DNA of 64,000 bases from NCBI RefSeq assembly GCF_009760925.1, contig NZ_VRLV01000001.1, positions 62,001 to 126,000 on the forward strand. Direction: 5' to 3'. The notes beneath the pieces are model-generated. The model saw nothing but the letters and a program-made list of their open reading frames with translations, was not told the origin of the DNA and searched no databases. The stretch is from Nonomuraea typhae (GTDB lineage Bacteria > Actinomycetota > Actinomycetes > Streptosporangiales > Streptosporangiaceae). The translations under genes and the position numbers were made by a program. Positions within the stretch are counted from its first letter, which is position 1, and every line of letters starts with the position of its first letter. Positions 34,763 through 43,837 of the stretch are shown here, in pieces.

Positions 34763-35484
34763 CCTTCGCCGCCACCTACAAGCTCGGCGCCCGGCTGTTC
34801 TGGCGGGACAAGGCCATGCTGGCCGCGTCCGTGGTCACCCCCGCGGGGCTGGCCGTCGGCATGCCGGTGCTGATGCGGCACGTCCAGGCCGACGGCGTGG
34901 CCGCCGCCACCGAGATCTTCCGCGGCTCGGCCGCGATCATCCTGTCGCTGACCGCGTTCATGAACATCGCCGTCGCGCTGAGCACGCGCCGCGACCAGCT
35001 CATCCTCAAGCGCCTGCGCGCCACCCGGCTGACCGACGGGCAGATCCTGGCCGGGGAGATCGCCAGCACGGTCACGCAGGCGGTCGTGGTTCTCCTGGCC
35101 TGCCTGGCGGCGGTGATGGTCCTGGCCGAGGTGCCCTTCCCCGCGCACCCGGCCGCCTTCTTCGGCGCGGTGCTCGGCGGCGCGGTGACGATGGCCCTGC
35201 TCGGCGCCGCCTACACCGCCTTGATCCCGCGCAGCGAGCTGGCCGCCGCGATGGTGATGCCGTTCTTCCTGGTCTGCGCCGTGGGCGCGGGCGGGATGGG
35301 GCCGCTGGTGCAGTACCTGCCCGGCTGGCTGCAGAACGCCTTCGGGCTGCTGCCGACCAGCGCGGTCGTCCACGCGATGCGCACCGGCGAGCTCGCCATG
35401 CCCGCGCTCAACCTGGCCGTCTGGACCCTCGTCGCGCTGGTCGCGATCCGCCTGCGATTTCGCTGGGAACCCCGGCGCTCGTAG
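34759..35484 (+). CDS. ABC-2-type transporter permease
   Basis: 241 residues with six expected membrane helices, beginning with a cytoplasmic stretch YKLGARLFWRDKAML. It resembles ABC2 membrane proteins: a Ser-Thr-Arg-Arg-Asp-Gln-Leu-x-Leu-Lys-Arg-Leu-Arg-Ala turn between helices (STRRDQLILKRLRATRLTDG) is the coupling region. It pairs with the ATPase just upstream for export and is followed 12 bp later by the sensor kinase, as in B. subtilis YvfRS-YvfTU type systems. Confidence 0.88.
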   Translation: MTFAATYKLGARLFWRDKAMLAASVVTPAGLAVGMPVLMRHVQADGVAAATEIFRGSAAIILSLTAFMNIAVALSTRRDQLILKRLRATRLTDGQILAGEIASTVTQAVVVLLACLAAVMVLAEVPFPAHPAAFFGAVLGGAVTMALLGAAYTALIPRSELAAAMVMPFFLVCAVGAGGMGPLVQYLPGWLQNAFGLLPTSAVVHAMRTGELAMPALNLAVWTLVALVAIRLRFRWEPRRS

Positions 35485-35496
35485 ATTTGCCGTACG

Positions 35497-36585
35497 ATGA
35501 CCGCTTCCTCCGTCCGGCGCCTGGCCACCTGGCTGATCGTCGCCGTCTCCGTCGGCTACCCCGCGCTCGGCCTGCTCTACCTGCTCGCCGGCCGGCTGGA
35601 CGCCTCCCTGATCGTCCTGTCGGCCCTGGCCGGCTGCGGCCTGACCCACTTCGTCAACATGCGGGCCGCGCTGCGCGGGACCCGGCCGCCCTGGTTCCCC
35701 CTGTCCGTCGTGGCGCAGGCCGTCGTCACCTACCTGCCCGACCCGTTCCTGCCCGCCGGCTGGTCCGGGGTGACCGCCCAGCTGCTGGCCTGCACGTTCC
35801 TGCTCCTGCTGCCGCTGTGGGCGGCGCTCCCGCTGGTCGGCCTCATGACGGTCGTGGCCGGGGGAGGGGTGCTGGCCTCGCTCGGCATCCCCGTCGTCGC
35901 GGCCCTGTACGGCCTGACCGTCCCGCTCACCGGCGTCATGGTCCTGGTCGTGGTCCGCCTCGTCCACGCCACCCGCGATCTGGAGTCGGCCCGCGCCGAG
36001 CTCGCCGAGGCCGCCGTCCTCAAGGAGCGCCTGCGCATCTCCCGCGACCTGCACGACGGCCTCGGCCGCAGCCTCACCGCGATCGCGCTCAAGGGCGACC
36101 TGGCCGCCCGCCTCATGGACCGCGACCCGGGTACGGCTCGCGCCGAGGTCGGCGACCTGGTCAAGGTCGCCAGGGAGGCCGCCCAGGACGTGCGGCAGGT
36201 GGCCCGCGGCTACCGCAGGCTCACCCTGGGCGGCGAGGTCCAGAGGGCGGCCGCGCTCCTGGAGGCGTCCGGGGTGAGCGTCCAGGTCAACCTCGCCGCC
36301 ACCGAGCCGCCCCCGCCCTCGCCCTCGGAGGAGACGCTGGCCTGGGCCGTACGCGAGGGCGTCACCAACGTCCTGCGCCACAGCACCGCCACCACCTGCA
36401 CCATCACCACGGCCGCGCACGCGGGCCGGCTCCGGCTGGAGATCGTCAACGACGGCGCGGCCGGCGCCGGGCCTTCGGGCGGCGGCCTGCTGGGCCTGTC
36501 AGAACGGGCCGCGCAGGCGGGCGGCACGATGAGCGCCCGCGCCGAGGACGGCGCCTTCCGGCTCAGCCTGGAGGTGCCCGCGTGA
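35497..36585 (+). CDS. DesK-type sensor histidine kinase
   Basis: 362 residues. Residues 1-~155 hold about five membrane helices. The HisKA_3 dimerisation domain carries the phosphorylated His in LRISRDLHDGLGRSLTAIAL. The HATPase domain follows with the N box VREGVTNVLRHSTATTCTI and GLLGLSERAAQAGG. It senses a membrane signal and phosphorylates the response regulator encoded next, whose GTG overlaps its stop (GTGA). The link to the ABC exporter suggests it detects the exported compound or the membrane stress it causes. Confidence 0.92.
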   Translation: MTASSVRRLATWLIVAVSVGYPALGLLYLLAGRLDASLIVLSALAGCGLTHFVNMRAALRGTRPPWFPLSVVAQAVVTYLPDPFLPAGWSGVTAQLLACTFLLLLPLWAALPLVGLMTVVAGGGVLASLGIPVVAALYGLTVPLTGVMVLVVVRLVHATRDLESARAELAEAAVLKERLRISRDLHDGLGRSLTAIALKGDLAARLMDRDPGTARAEVGDLVKVAREAAQDVRQVARGYRRLTLGGEVQRAAALLEASGVSVQVNLAATEPPPPSPSEETLAWAVREGVTNVLRHSTATTCTITTAAHAGRLRLEIVNDGAAGAGPSGGGLLGLSERAAQAGGTMSARAEDGAFRLSLEVPA

Positions 36586-37187
36586 TCAGGGTCCTGCTGG
36601 CCGAGGACATGCACATGATCCGGGCCGCCCTGACCGCGCTGCTGCGGCTGGAGCCGGACATCACCGTGGTGGCGGAGGTGACCAGGGGAGACGAGATCGT
36701 CCCCGCGGCCCTGGAGCACCGGCCGGACGTGGCGATCGTGGACATCGACCTGCCCGGTGTGGACGGCATCACGGCCGCGGCCGAACTGCTCGCCCGGGTG
36801 CCCGGGTGCCGGGTGCTCATCCTGACCGCGCTGGGACAACCCGGGCAGGTACGGCGGGCGCTGGCGGCCGGGATCACCGCGTTCCTGGTCAAGGACGCGC
36901 CGGGGGAGCGGCTGGCCGACGCGGTGCGGCGGGCGCACGCGGGGCTGCGGGTGCTGGACGCGGAACTGGTCAGCTCGGCCATGGAGTATGGCGAGAGCCC
37001 GCTGACGCAGCGGGAGACGACGGTGCTGCGGGAGGCGGCCCGGGGAGTGACGGCGGAGGAGACGGCCGGGCGGCTGCATCTGTCGCCGGGGACGGTACGC
37101 AACTACCTGACGTCGGCCATCACCAAGACCGGGGCGCGGAACAAGATCGACGCGATCCGGATCGCGCAGGATGCGGGGTGGTTGTGA
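36582..37187 (+). CDS. NarL/DesR-type response regulator
   Basis: 201 residues. Receiver domain with acidic pocket (LAEDMHM), phosphorylated Asp in VAIVDIDLPGVDG and Lys in FLVKDAP. A LuxR-type HTH at the C-terminus (LTQRETTVLREAARGVTAEE, then LHLSPGTVRNYL). GTG start overlapping the kinase gene. It probably activates the ABC exporter genes in the same operon. Confidence 0.93.
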   Translation: MIRVLLAEDMHMIRAALTALLRLEPDITVVAEVTRGDEIVPAALEHRPDVAIVDIDLPGVDGITAAAELLARVPGCRVLILTALGQPGQVRRALAAGITAFLVKDAPGERLADAVRRAHAGLRVLDAELVSSAMEYGESPLTQRETTVLREAARGVTAEETAGRLHLSPGTVRNYLTSAITKTGARNKIDAIRIAQDAGWL

Positions 37188-37243
37188 ACCACTTGGGTGG
37201 GTTCGGGGCGTCGTGGCGGCGGGACGTCCGTCCGACGTGAGAA

Positions 37244-37262
37244 GCGCCCGACGATCGGGCGC
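37244..37262. terminator. Bidirectional hairpin between response regulator and F420 reductase
   Basis: GCGCCCGA-CGA-TCGGGCGC, perfect 8-bp stem with 3-nt loop, between convergent genes. It can act on both strands. Confidence 0.7.
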
Positions 37263-37312
37263 GACGCACGCCGGAGGGAGGTGTCTTGGCGGCTCCGCCG
37301 TAAAGGCTGGGT

Positions 37313-37969
37313 TTATACGTCGGTGAGGCGGATGCCGGCGTGAGCCTTGTAACGGCGGTTGATGGAGATGAGGTTGGCCGTGAACGCCTCCACCTGGTGG
37401 GCGTTGCGCAGGCGGCCGCCGTAAATGCCGCGAACGCCCGGGATGACCCCCGCCAGCGCCTGGACGATGTCCGTGGCCTCGCGGTCCTCGCCCAGCACCA
37501 GCACGTCCAGATCGACCTTCTCCACCGTCTCGTCCAGCAGCAGGACGGCCGAGACGTGGTGGAACGCGGCCACCACGCGGCTGTCCGGGAGGACGGCGGC
37601 GGCCTGCTGGGCGGCGCTGCCCTCCTCCACGGGCAGCGCGTAGGCGCCCTGCTTGTCGAACCCGAGCGGGTTGACGCAATCAACCACGATTTTTCCGGAC
37701 AACTCGGTGCGCAGAGACTCCAGCAGCTCCTTGTGCCCCTCCCACGGCACCGCCACGATCACGATGTCCGCCTCGGCCGCCACCTCCGCGTTGCCCGCGC
37801 CCCGGGCGCCGGAGCCGATGGACTCCGCCGCCTGCTGCGCCCGCTCCGCGCTGCGCGACCCGATGAGCACCGGATGCCCGGCCAGCGCGAACCTGCGCGC
37901 CAGCCCCTTGCCCTGGTCTCCGGTGCCGCCCAGGATGCCGATCGAGAGTCCGCTCACGTCTGTTGTCAT
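37313..37969 (-). CDS. npdG: NADPH-dependent F420 reductase
   Basis: 218 residues. Transfers hydride between NADPH and coenzyme F420 and so supplies F420H2. The N-terminus GLSIGILGGTGDQGKGLARR is the NADP-binding motif; IGSRSAERAQ selects the 2'-phosphate of NADP; VAFHHVSA and LTDV-type C-terminal region match the family. The presence of F420 metabolism supports an actinobacterial host. It lies 38 bp upstream of, and on the same strand as, panB... but in the opposite order: panB (38829-38008) is transcribed first, then this gene, so the two may form an operon. Confidence 0.9.
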   Translation of the reverse strand: MTTDVSGLSIGILGGTGDQGKGLARRFALAGHPVLIGSRSAERAQQAAESIGSGARGAGNAEVAAEADIVIVAVPWEGHKELLESLRTELSGKIVVDCVNPLGFDKQGAYALPVEEGSAAQQAAAVLPDSRVVAAFHHVSAVLLLDETVEKVDLDVLVLGEDREATDIVQALAGVIPGVRGIYGGRLRNAHQVEAFTANLISINRRYKAHAGIRLTDV

Positions 37970-38007
37970 GGGTCAGATCATGCCAGCCCGCCCGGCGACG
38001 GCCACGC

Positions 38008-38829
38008 TCAGGTGTAGGTGTGCTCCGGCGCGGGGAACACCCCCGCACTCACCTCCGCCGTGAACTCGCGTGCCGCCCGGTCGAGTTCGTCGGCCAGCGC
38101 CGCGTACGCCTTGACGAACTTGGCCGGACGCTCGGTCAGACCCATCATGTCCTGCCATACCAGGACCTGGGCATCGGTGGACGGCCCGGCGCCGATGCCG
38201 ATCGTCGGAATCGAGAGCGACGTGGTCACCCGCTCCGCCAGCTCGTTCGGCACGCACTCGAGCACCACCGCGAACGCGCCCGCGTTCTCGAGATCCTTGG
38301 CATCGGCCATGAGCTCGTCGCCCGCCTGCCCGCGCCCCTGGACCCGGTACCCGCCGAACGCGTTGACCGACTGCGGCGTCAGCCCCAGATGCCCCATGAC
38401 CGGCACCCCGGCCGACACCAGCAGCTCCGCCTGCGGCAGCACGCGGCGCCCGCCCTCCAGCTTGACCGCGTGCGCCCCGGCCTCCTTCATGAACCGCGCC
38501 GCCGTCTCCAGCGCCTGCGCCGGAGACGCCTGATAGGACCCGAACGGCAGATCCGCGACCACCAGCGCCCGGGACGACCCGCGCACCACGGCCGCCGTCA
38601 GCGGCAGCAGATCCTCGATCGTGACCGGCAGCGTCGAGTCGTAGCCGTAGACGACCATCGCCGCCGAATCGCCCACCAGCAGCACCGGCACCCCGGCCCT
38701 GTCGAAGGCGCGGGCCGTCATCGCGTCGTACGCGGTGAGCATGGCCCACTTCTCCCCGCGCTCCTTGGCGCCGGCCAGATCGCGAACGGTGACCCGGCGG
38801 CCGGACACGCCGCCATACAGAGAGGACAT
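38008..38829 (-). CDS. panB: 3-methyl-2-oxobutanoate hydroxymethyltransferase
   Basis: 273 residues. First committed step to pantothenate and coenzyme A: adds a hydroxymethyl group from 5,10-methylene-THF to 2-oxoisovalerate. Seen: [37 protein letters not shown] (metal-binding Asp; the second Gly-Leu of the usual motif is altered, as in other actinobacteria), [15 protein letters not shown] with the substrate Lys, and [22 protein letters not shown] sits 7 bp before the ATG. It is divergent from the MFS gene. Confidence 0.95.
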   Translation of the reverse strand: MSSLYGGVSGRRVTVRDLAGAKERGEKWAMLTAYDAMTARAFDRAGVPVLLVGDSAAMVVYGYDSTLPVTIEDLLPLTAAVVRGSSRALVVADLPFGSYQASPAQALETAARFMKEAGAHAVKLEGGRRVLPQAELLVSAGVPVMGHLGLTPQSVNAFGGYRVQGRGQAGDELMADAKDLENAGAFAVVLECVPNELAERVTTSLSIPTIGIGAGPSTDAQVLVWQDMMGLTERPAKFVKAYAALADELDRAAREFTAEVSAGVFPAPEHTYT

Positions 38830-38955
38830 GGATAACCCTCCAGAAAGTCTCGAGTCGCCCCAGTGGCGTACCCGGACGTCTTCGATGATGCCTTACCCCG
38901 AAGGGGAAATGTCAGCCTGGTCCGTCACAATAGGGGGCGGAGGTCAGTAATAATC

Positions 38956-40167
38956 ATGGCGATCGAACCTTACCGACGGCTGCTGCGCGTCCCCGGCGTC
39001 CGAACTCTCCTGCTGGTCGGCCTGCTCGCCCGCATCCCATCCACGGCCACCGGCATGGCCCTGACCCTGCACGTGATCCACTCGATGGACGCCGGCTTCG
39101 TCAAAGCCGGCCTGGTCACCGCCACCAGCACGATCGGCATGGCCATCGGCTCGCCCCTGTCCGGCCGCTTCGTCGACAAGTACGGCCTGCGCCCCGTTCT
39201 CATCACCACCACCCTCGCCCAGGCGGTCTTCTGGAGCACCGCGTGGGCCATGCCGTACCCGGTGCTGGTCGTGGCCGCCTTCGCCGCAGGAGTCCTGGCG
39301 CTCCCGGTCTTCAGCGTCATCCGCCAGTGCCTGGCCGCGATGGTCCCCCTCGACCAGCGGCGTAGCGGCTTCTCCCTGGACTCCATGCTCGTCGAACTGT
39401 CCTACATGACCGGCCCCGCCCTCGCCGTCGCCGGCATCACCACAGCGGGCAGCGGCTGGACCATGGCCGTCGTCGCCGCCGGCATGATCGGCTCCGGCAC
39501 CGCCCTGACCATCCTCAACCCCCCCACCCGCTCCGCCGAGGAACTGGAAGCCCCGCAGTCCCGCGTCCCGCGCGCCCAGTGGCTCACCCCCGCCTTCATC
39601 GCCCTCCTGGGTACGGCTGCCGCCGCCACCTTCATCCTGACCGCCTCCGAACTGTCCCTGGTGGCCGCGATGAAGCACACCGGCCAAGTGCCATGGGTGG
39701 GCTTGGCGGTGGCGATCTGGTGCGTGTATTCGCTGGCCGGAGGCTTCATCTACGGCGGCCTGTCGAGGGGCTTCTCCCCCTTGCTCCTGATCGCCCTGAT
39801 GGGCGCGCTGACCATCCCGGTGGGCCTGGCGGGCGCCGACTGGCGCTGGCTCCTGCTGGCGCTGTTCCCCGCAGGCGTCCTGTGCGCCCCGGCCCTGTCC
39901 TCAACGGTGGACACGGCCAGCCGCTGGGTCCCGGCGGCCGCGAGAGGCGAAGCCATGGGCTACCACGGCACCGCCCTCCTGATAGGCGGCGCCACCTCGG
40001 CCCCCGTGGCAGGCGCCATCATCGACCGATACGGCCCAGGCTGGGCCTTCGCGGCAGCCGGAGCGGTAGGCGTCCTGATGGTCCTGATAGCCCTCCCCTT
40101 GTGGCGCCGCCGCCCAACCGCCACCCCCCAGCCCACCCTCCCCGAAAAGGCAAGGTCCTTCACATAG
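38956..40167 (+). CDS. MFS transporter
   Basis: 403 residues with about 12 membrane helices. The first inter-helix loop SGRFVDKYGLRPVL is the MFS motif A region (G-x-x-x-D-x-x-G-x-R). No substrate-specific motif is recognised; it is closest to drug/metabolite exporters. ATG 38956 is chosen; GGAGG is about 12 bases upstream. It is divergent from panB, with 126 bp between, and is followed by two hairpin repeats that may terminate it. Confidence 0.85.
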   Translation: MAIEPYRRLLRVPGVRTLLLVGLLARIPSTATGMALTLHVIHSMDAGFVKAGLVTATSTIGMAIGSPLSGRFVDKYGLRPVLITTTLAQAVFWSTAWAMPYPVLVVAAFAAGVLALPVFSVIRQCLAAMVPLDQRRSGFSLDSMLVELSYMTGPALAVAGITTAGSGWTMAVVAAGMIGSGTALTILNPPTRSAEELEAPQSRVPRAQWLTPAFIALLGTAAAATFILTASELSLVAAMKHTGQVPWVGLAVAIWCVYSLAGGFIYGGLSRGFSPLLLIALMGALTIPVGLAGADWRWLLLALFPAGVLCAPALSSTVDTASRWVPAAARGEAMGYHGTALLIGGATSAPVAGAIIDRYGPGWAFAAAGAVGVLMVLIALPLWRRRPTATPQPTLPEKARSFT

Positions 40168-40169
40168 GG

Positions 40170-40359
40170 GCGCTTCGCGCCTGAGGCTCGGGCTGTGTCG
40201 AGTGGAGGACCAAGCCGGGGGCCCCGCCCCCGGACCCCCAAAGGCATGGTCCTCCCTTTGGAGCGCTTCGCGCTTGGGCGCTCGGGCAGTTCTAAGGCGG
40301 GGCCAAGCCCCCACACCCCAGCCGGGGGCCCCGGCCCCCGGACCCCCGAGGTGTGGGCC
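40170..40359. repeat. Two tandem nested-hairpin repeats (REP-like)
   Basis: Two ~90-bp units. Each starts with a GCGCTTCGCGC hairpin (40170, 40263) and has a core stem CCGGGGG/CCCCCGG (40215-40233; 40322-40341, 9 bp in copy 2) followed by ACCCCC. Each core is wrapped by a different but perfectly paired outer stem: GGAGGACCA/TGGTCCTCC (40204-40212 with 40247-40255) and CCCACACC/GGTGTGGG (40310-40317 with 40350-40357). Likely transcription termination or a REP-type element. Confidence 0.8.
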
Positions 40360-40808
40360 GGATATGTCAGCGCTTGCGGCAACCAATCCAGAGTCGACGG
40401 TGGCCAAGAGGTGCTTTCTTCAAGAAGTGGGACGGTGTTCCGGCCTACACGCCGCGGATTGCTCTGCCGCGTTCGGATGAATGGTCGGTTGGCAGGCGTC
40501 GAAGCCTTGACGCATTCCGATACCTGTCCAGATCCGCCGGCGACCTTCGACACGATCATCATGTGGGCCACCGGCATCAGCGACTCGCCGAAAGCGTCGC
40601 GCGGCTTCGTTCCTGGGGTGACGATCCTCGTCGACCCCGAGCGCCTTGCGTTACCGCGCGTTCGGTACCGGGCAAGACGTCGCAGGACCTGTCCCTTGGG
40701 CGGAACGCCGCGCAACTGGAGAAGGTGAAGGCTGAGCATGAGCAGTCAGCACCCCCCGCGTACTCGGCTAGTTCTCCTCGACCTCGATGACCTTGGCCCT
40801 GAGCTTCG
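40360..40808. other. Non-coding or degraded stretch
   Basis: About 450 bp without a convincing gene. Open frames exist on both strands, but none has a ribosome binding site, a family motif or the codon-position GC pattern of the neighbours, and GC is somewhat lower. It probably contains decayed remains to the left of the truncated glucosidase. Confidence 0.6.
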
Positions 40809-41420
40809 ATGATGAACTCGGGGTCGAGGCCCCCAGTCGCCGAGGGCGATCTGGCCACCATCTCCACCCCGATCGACTTCCTCGGCGTGGTCTACTACCT
40901 CCGGCTCGCGGTCGGCGACGCGGCGCTCGCCGAACCCGCCGGCGACGACATCCCCCAAGGCTTCGGGATCGCCGACCTGGCCGCGATCGAACGCCAGGAG
41001 ACCGTCCTGGCCGACCTGCTGAACGTGCGGGTCGCCGAGCCCGCGGGGCCGGTCACCGGGCTGGGGTGGGAGATCGCCCCCGACGGTCTGACGAACGTCC
41101 TGTGCGCGCTGCGCGATCGGTACGGCGAGCTTCCCCTGTACGTGGCCGAGAACGGCGCCGCCTTCCCCGACACGGTCACGGCCGGCGGAACCGTCGAGGA
41201 CGCCGCCCGCGTCGCCTACATCCGCGACCACCTGCAGGCCGCCCATCGGGCCATCCGAGCCGGCGTCGACCTCCGCGGCTGGAGCGTCTGGTCCCTGCTG
41301 GACGATCCCGACCACCGCTTCGGGCTGATCCACGTCGACCGAGCCACCCAGCGCAGGACCAGCAAGGTCTCCGGGCACTGGTATCGCGAGGTGATCGCGG
41401 CCAACGGCCCGTCACTGTAG
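40809..41420 (+). pseudogene. C-terminal remnant of a GH1 beta-glucosidase
   Basis: 203 codons against about 450 for the family. It begins inside the domain (EGDLATISTPIDFLGVVYY) and retains the nucleophile strand (LPLYVAENGAAFPD, Glu) and the C-terminal WSVWSLLDDPDHRFGLIHVD, where the usual ~10-residue NFEWAYGYSKR segment is missing. The N-terminal half with the acid/base Asn-Glu-Pro is gone. No ribosome binding site precedes the ATG pair at 40809. It is a 5'-truncated gene with an internal deletion and should be inactive. Its last 9 bp overlap the convergent TetR gene. Confidence 0.8.
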
Positions 41421-42011
41421 CCGCAGCAGCCGGTCGGCCTGCTGCAGGACGGACTCCAGGTAGTCGCGGTCGGTTGCGGCGTCCGGGTCGATGAGCATGC
41501 GGTACATCACCGCCCCCACGACCATGTCGATCACGGTGTCGAGGTCGGCGTCCGCGGCCGGCAGGCCGTCGGCGCGGGCGCGGTCGAACGCGGCGTGGAT
41601 CGCCTTGCGGCGGGGCCGGATGTAGTGCTCGCGGTAGGCGGCCAGCAGCGACGGCTGGGTGACGCTGGAGCCGATGAGCTGGGCCAGGATCGCCCGGAAG
41701 CGGGTGTCGCCGAACGTGCGCACCCAGGAGTCCATGAGCCTCTCGTCGACGGACGCCGCTGAGGTGCCGGCCCACAGGTCCGCTTCCGGGGTGAGGGTAC
41801 GGGCCCGCTCGATCGCCTGGGTGAGCAGTTCCTCCTTAGACGACCAGCGCCGGTAGACGGTCACCTTGGCCACGCCCGCGCGTTTGGCGATCTGCTCGAT
41901 GCCGGCGCCTTCCAGGCCGCGCTCGACGAACAGCTCCAGCGCCGCCTTCATGATCGCATCGTCGGCCTCGGGGTCGCGGGGCCTGCCCCGGGTACGCCGC
42001 GGGCCGGTCAC
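41412..42011 (-). CDS. TetR-family transcriptional regulator
   Basis: 199 residues. N-terminal HTH DDAIMKAALELFVERGLEGA, then IEQIAKRAGVAKVTVYRRWS, and a C-terminal TetR ligand domain. The GTG start at 42011 overlaps the stop of the damaged metallo-beta-lactamase-fold gene (GTGA), so it was the second gene of an operon. With that partner broken, its present target is unclear. Confidence 0.9.
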   Translation of the reverse strand: MTGPRRTRGRPRDPEADDAIMKAALELFVERGLEGAGIEQIAKRAGVAKVTVYRRWSSKEELLTQAIERARTLTPEADLWAGTSAASVDERLMDSWVRTFGDTRFRAILAQLIGSSVTQPSLLAAYREHYIRPRRKAIHAAFDRARADGLPAADADLDTVIDMVVGAVMYRMLIDPDAATDRDYLESVLQQADRLLRLQ

Positions 42012-43156
42012 CGGAACTCCACCCGGCCCGGTCCGGCGCCGGAGGCGGGCGGGGCGAAGCGGGGAGCGTGACCGGGCCGCAGCCGCCAGACGGGGGTGAG
42101 CACGGCCTCCATGCGGGTGCGCAACGCCTGCAGCTCCTTCTCGCCGAGCGGCCCCAGCCCGGCCTGGTAGGGGGTGTTGTCGTGGGCGAACAGCGGCACG
42201 ATACCGGGGTCGGCGGCCAGCAGGTTCTGGATGCGGCGGGCCGCCTCGATCTGGTGGACGGTGTCGGCGCCGCCGATGGTCATCTGGCGGACCTGATCGA
42301 CGGCCAGATGGGGCAGCGTGTAGAGGGTGTCGCCCATGAACAGCACGCTACCGGCGCCCATGCGCAGCAGGACGCACATGTGGCCGGGTGAGTGGCCGGG
42401 CGTCGGCAGCAGGATGACGCTTCCGTCGCCGAAGTGGTCCTGGCTGCGGGAAAGGCGCCGAAGGCGCCGGACCAGTCGCGGCGGTCCATCACGACCCGCG
42501 CCCGGGGCAGGTAGCGCAGCCCTCCCGCGTGGTCGTCGTGGACATGGGTGAGGAAGACCGTGCGGATCTCGCCGATCCCGTAGCCGAGCCGGGCGAGCCG
42601 GGCGAGCCGGGCGAGCCGGACTCGCAGATCCTGCCCGGGACTCATCAGGTACTCGTCGCGCTCGGTCAGCAGGCGCGAGGTCAGGTCGTAGTACCCGTCG
42701 TGATCGTGCGCCTGCTCCCAGTTGACGCCGGTGTCGACCAGCATGGGGCCGTGCCGGGGGTGGTCGATGAGGTAGGCGTGGACGGGGCGCGGACGGCCGC
42801 CTGCCGCGCCTGCTCGCCTTGCGTCGCCGTCTCCTGGCGCCGCCGTTCCACGTGGCCGCCCGACAGCGCGCTGAGCGCGCCCAGCACCAGCCCCGCGCAG
42901 CCTGCCAGGAAGGCCCGTCTGGTGGGCCGCGGGCCGCCCGCCGTACCCGCAGACGTACGGCTGCCGCCCAGGCCAGGCAGGCCGCGGCGGCCAGGGCGAG
43001 CAGCACGGGCAGGTCCGTGACGTGGTAGACGACCGCGAGGTAGAGCCCCAGCGTGCCCAGGGCGAACGGGAACGCCAGAACGCGCCGGGGCCACAGCAAC
43101 AGCCCGGCCAGCAGGAGCCCGTAGGGCACCAGCAGGGGGAGCGGGACGTTCTTCAA
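42008..43156 (-). pseudogene. Frameshifted MBL-fold hydrolase with N-terminal membrane domain
   Basis: Recognisable protein pieces lie in successive frames: membrane segments (LLVPYGLLLAGLLLWPRRVL, LAVVYHVTDLPVLLALAAAA), then RRAFLAGCAGLVLGALSAL in another frame, then VHAYLIDHPRHGPMLVDTGV with the metal motif THVHDDHAGG in a third. After a break near 42450 comes LLPTPGHSPGHMCVLL and VLFMGDTLYTLPH. At least three frame changes (about 42920, 42785 and 42450) and a likely deletion at the last one are needed to join them. It looks like a lactonase-like MBL enzyme, now dead. The C-terminal part still ends in GTGA with tetR. A 9-bp tandem repeat encoding Leu-Ala-Arg units lies at about 42582-42620. 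Confidence 0.75.
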
Positions 43157-43187
43157 CCGCAGGATGATCAGCCAGACGCCCCCGCCG

Positions 43188-43415
43188 TCAGGGCGAGGAA
43201 GTCGAGGGCTGTGCCCCGGCTGCCGGCGAACTGGTCGACGCCACCCACCGCAGGGCTGCGCGGGCGGGCTGGAGTTCGCCGAGGCCGTCGTGGAAGACCC
43301 CGCCGCCGGTGAACTCGGCGAGCAGCCGGGGGAAGCCCTCGTCGAGGAGTGGCCGCACCGCTTCCGCGTGGTACCGGCGCGCGAGCTCGAGGCCCGGGAT
43401 GAAAGCCGGCCCGTC
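43188..43415 (-). pseudogene. Remnant of a DUF4037-like gene behind cutA
   Basis: In the cutA frame directly after its TAG, with no start codon, translation reads GPAFIPGLELARRYHAEAVR, PLLDEGF, then FTGGGVFHDGLGELQPARAA, ending at a TGA at 43188-43190. The first part resembles the N-terminus of DUF4037 nucleotidyltransferase-like proteins and the second part their C-terminus, as if the middle ~200 residues were deleted. Assignment is from memory of the family pattern and moderate at best. Confidence 0.35.
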
Positions 43416-43736
43416 CTAGACCTGGTCGGGCGTGTCGAGCCAGCGCAGGTACTTGGCGCTGCCCGCGACGATCGCGGTGGCGGTGATCTCCGGCGTGTCG
43501 TAGGGATGATTGGCGGATATGTGGGCCTCAAGGGCGGGGTAGTCGGGTTCGGGGGTCTTGATGATGAGCAGCCACTCCTGGGCGTCGTCGATCTTGCCCT
43601 GCCACCAGTACATCGAGCGCATGGGGCCGACGACCTGGACGCACGCGGCCAGCCGCGCCACCAGGATGCTCTGGGCCAGGGTCGCGGCCGTGCCGGCGCT
43701 GTCCACGGTCGTGAGCACGTGCAAATGCCCGGTCAT
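43416..43736 (-). CDS. cutA: Divalent-cation tolerance protein CutA
   Basis: 106 residues, full length for this trimeric signalling-fold protein linked to copper tolerance. Marks: ARLAACVQVVGPMRSMYWWQ and GKIDDAQEWLLIIKTP, then HPYDTPEITATAIVAG. ATG 43736; no clear Shine-Dalgarno sequence. Divergent from the blaI-type gene. Together with CopC/CopD and the DsbA pair nearby it points to envelope metal and thiol care, though no direct link is shown. Confidence 0.93.
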   Translation of the reverse strand: MTGHLHVLTTVDSAGTAATLAQSILVARLAACVQVVGPMRSMYWWQGKIDDAQEWLLIIKTPEPDYPALEAHISANHPYDTPEITATAIVAGSAKYLRWLDTPDQV

Positions 43737-43797
43737 TGCCCCATATTTTCCGGATTTATCGGCATATGGAAGAGGGGATCAGCACCCCGCCGAACCG

Positions 43798-43808
43798 TCT
43801 ACCGTAGA
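43798..43808. promoter_or_regulatory. TCTAC-GTAGA dyad upstream of the BlaI-type gene
   Basis: TCTAC-C-GTAGA 30 bp before the GTG at 43838. The half-sites are the same as in the twin palindromes before dsbA, but with a 1-nt rather than 5-nt gap. Possible autoregulatory site of the BlaI-type repressor. Confidence 0.4.
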
Positions 43809-43837
43809 GCGAGGACCAGGGAAAGAGGGGTGCGGCG

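Noticed and set aside
40195-40790. Several open frames in the repeat and spacer before the glucosidase remnant
   Set aside because: They run through the hairpin repeats, lack ribosome sites and show no family signature.
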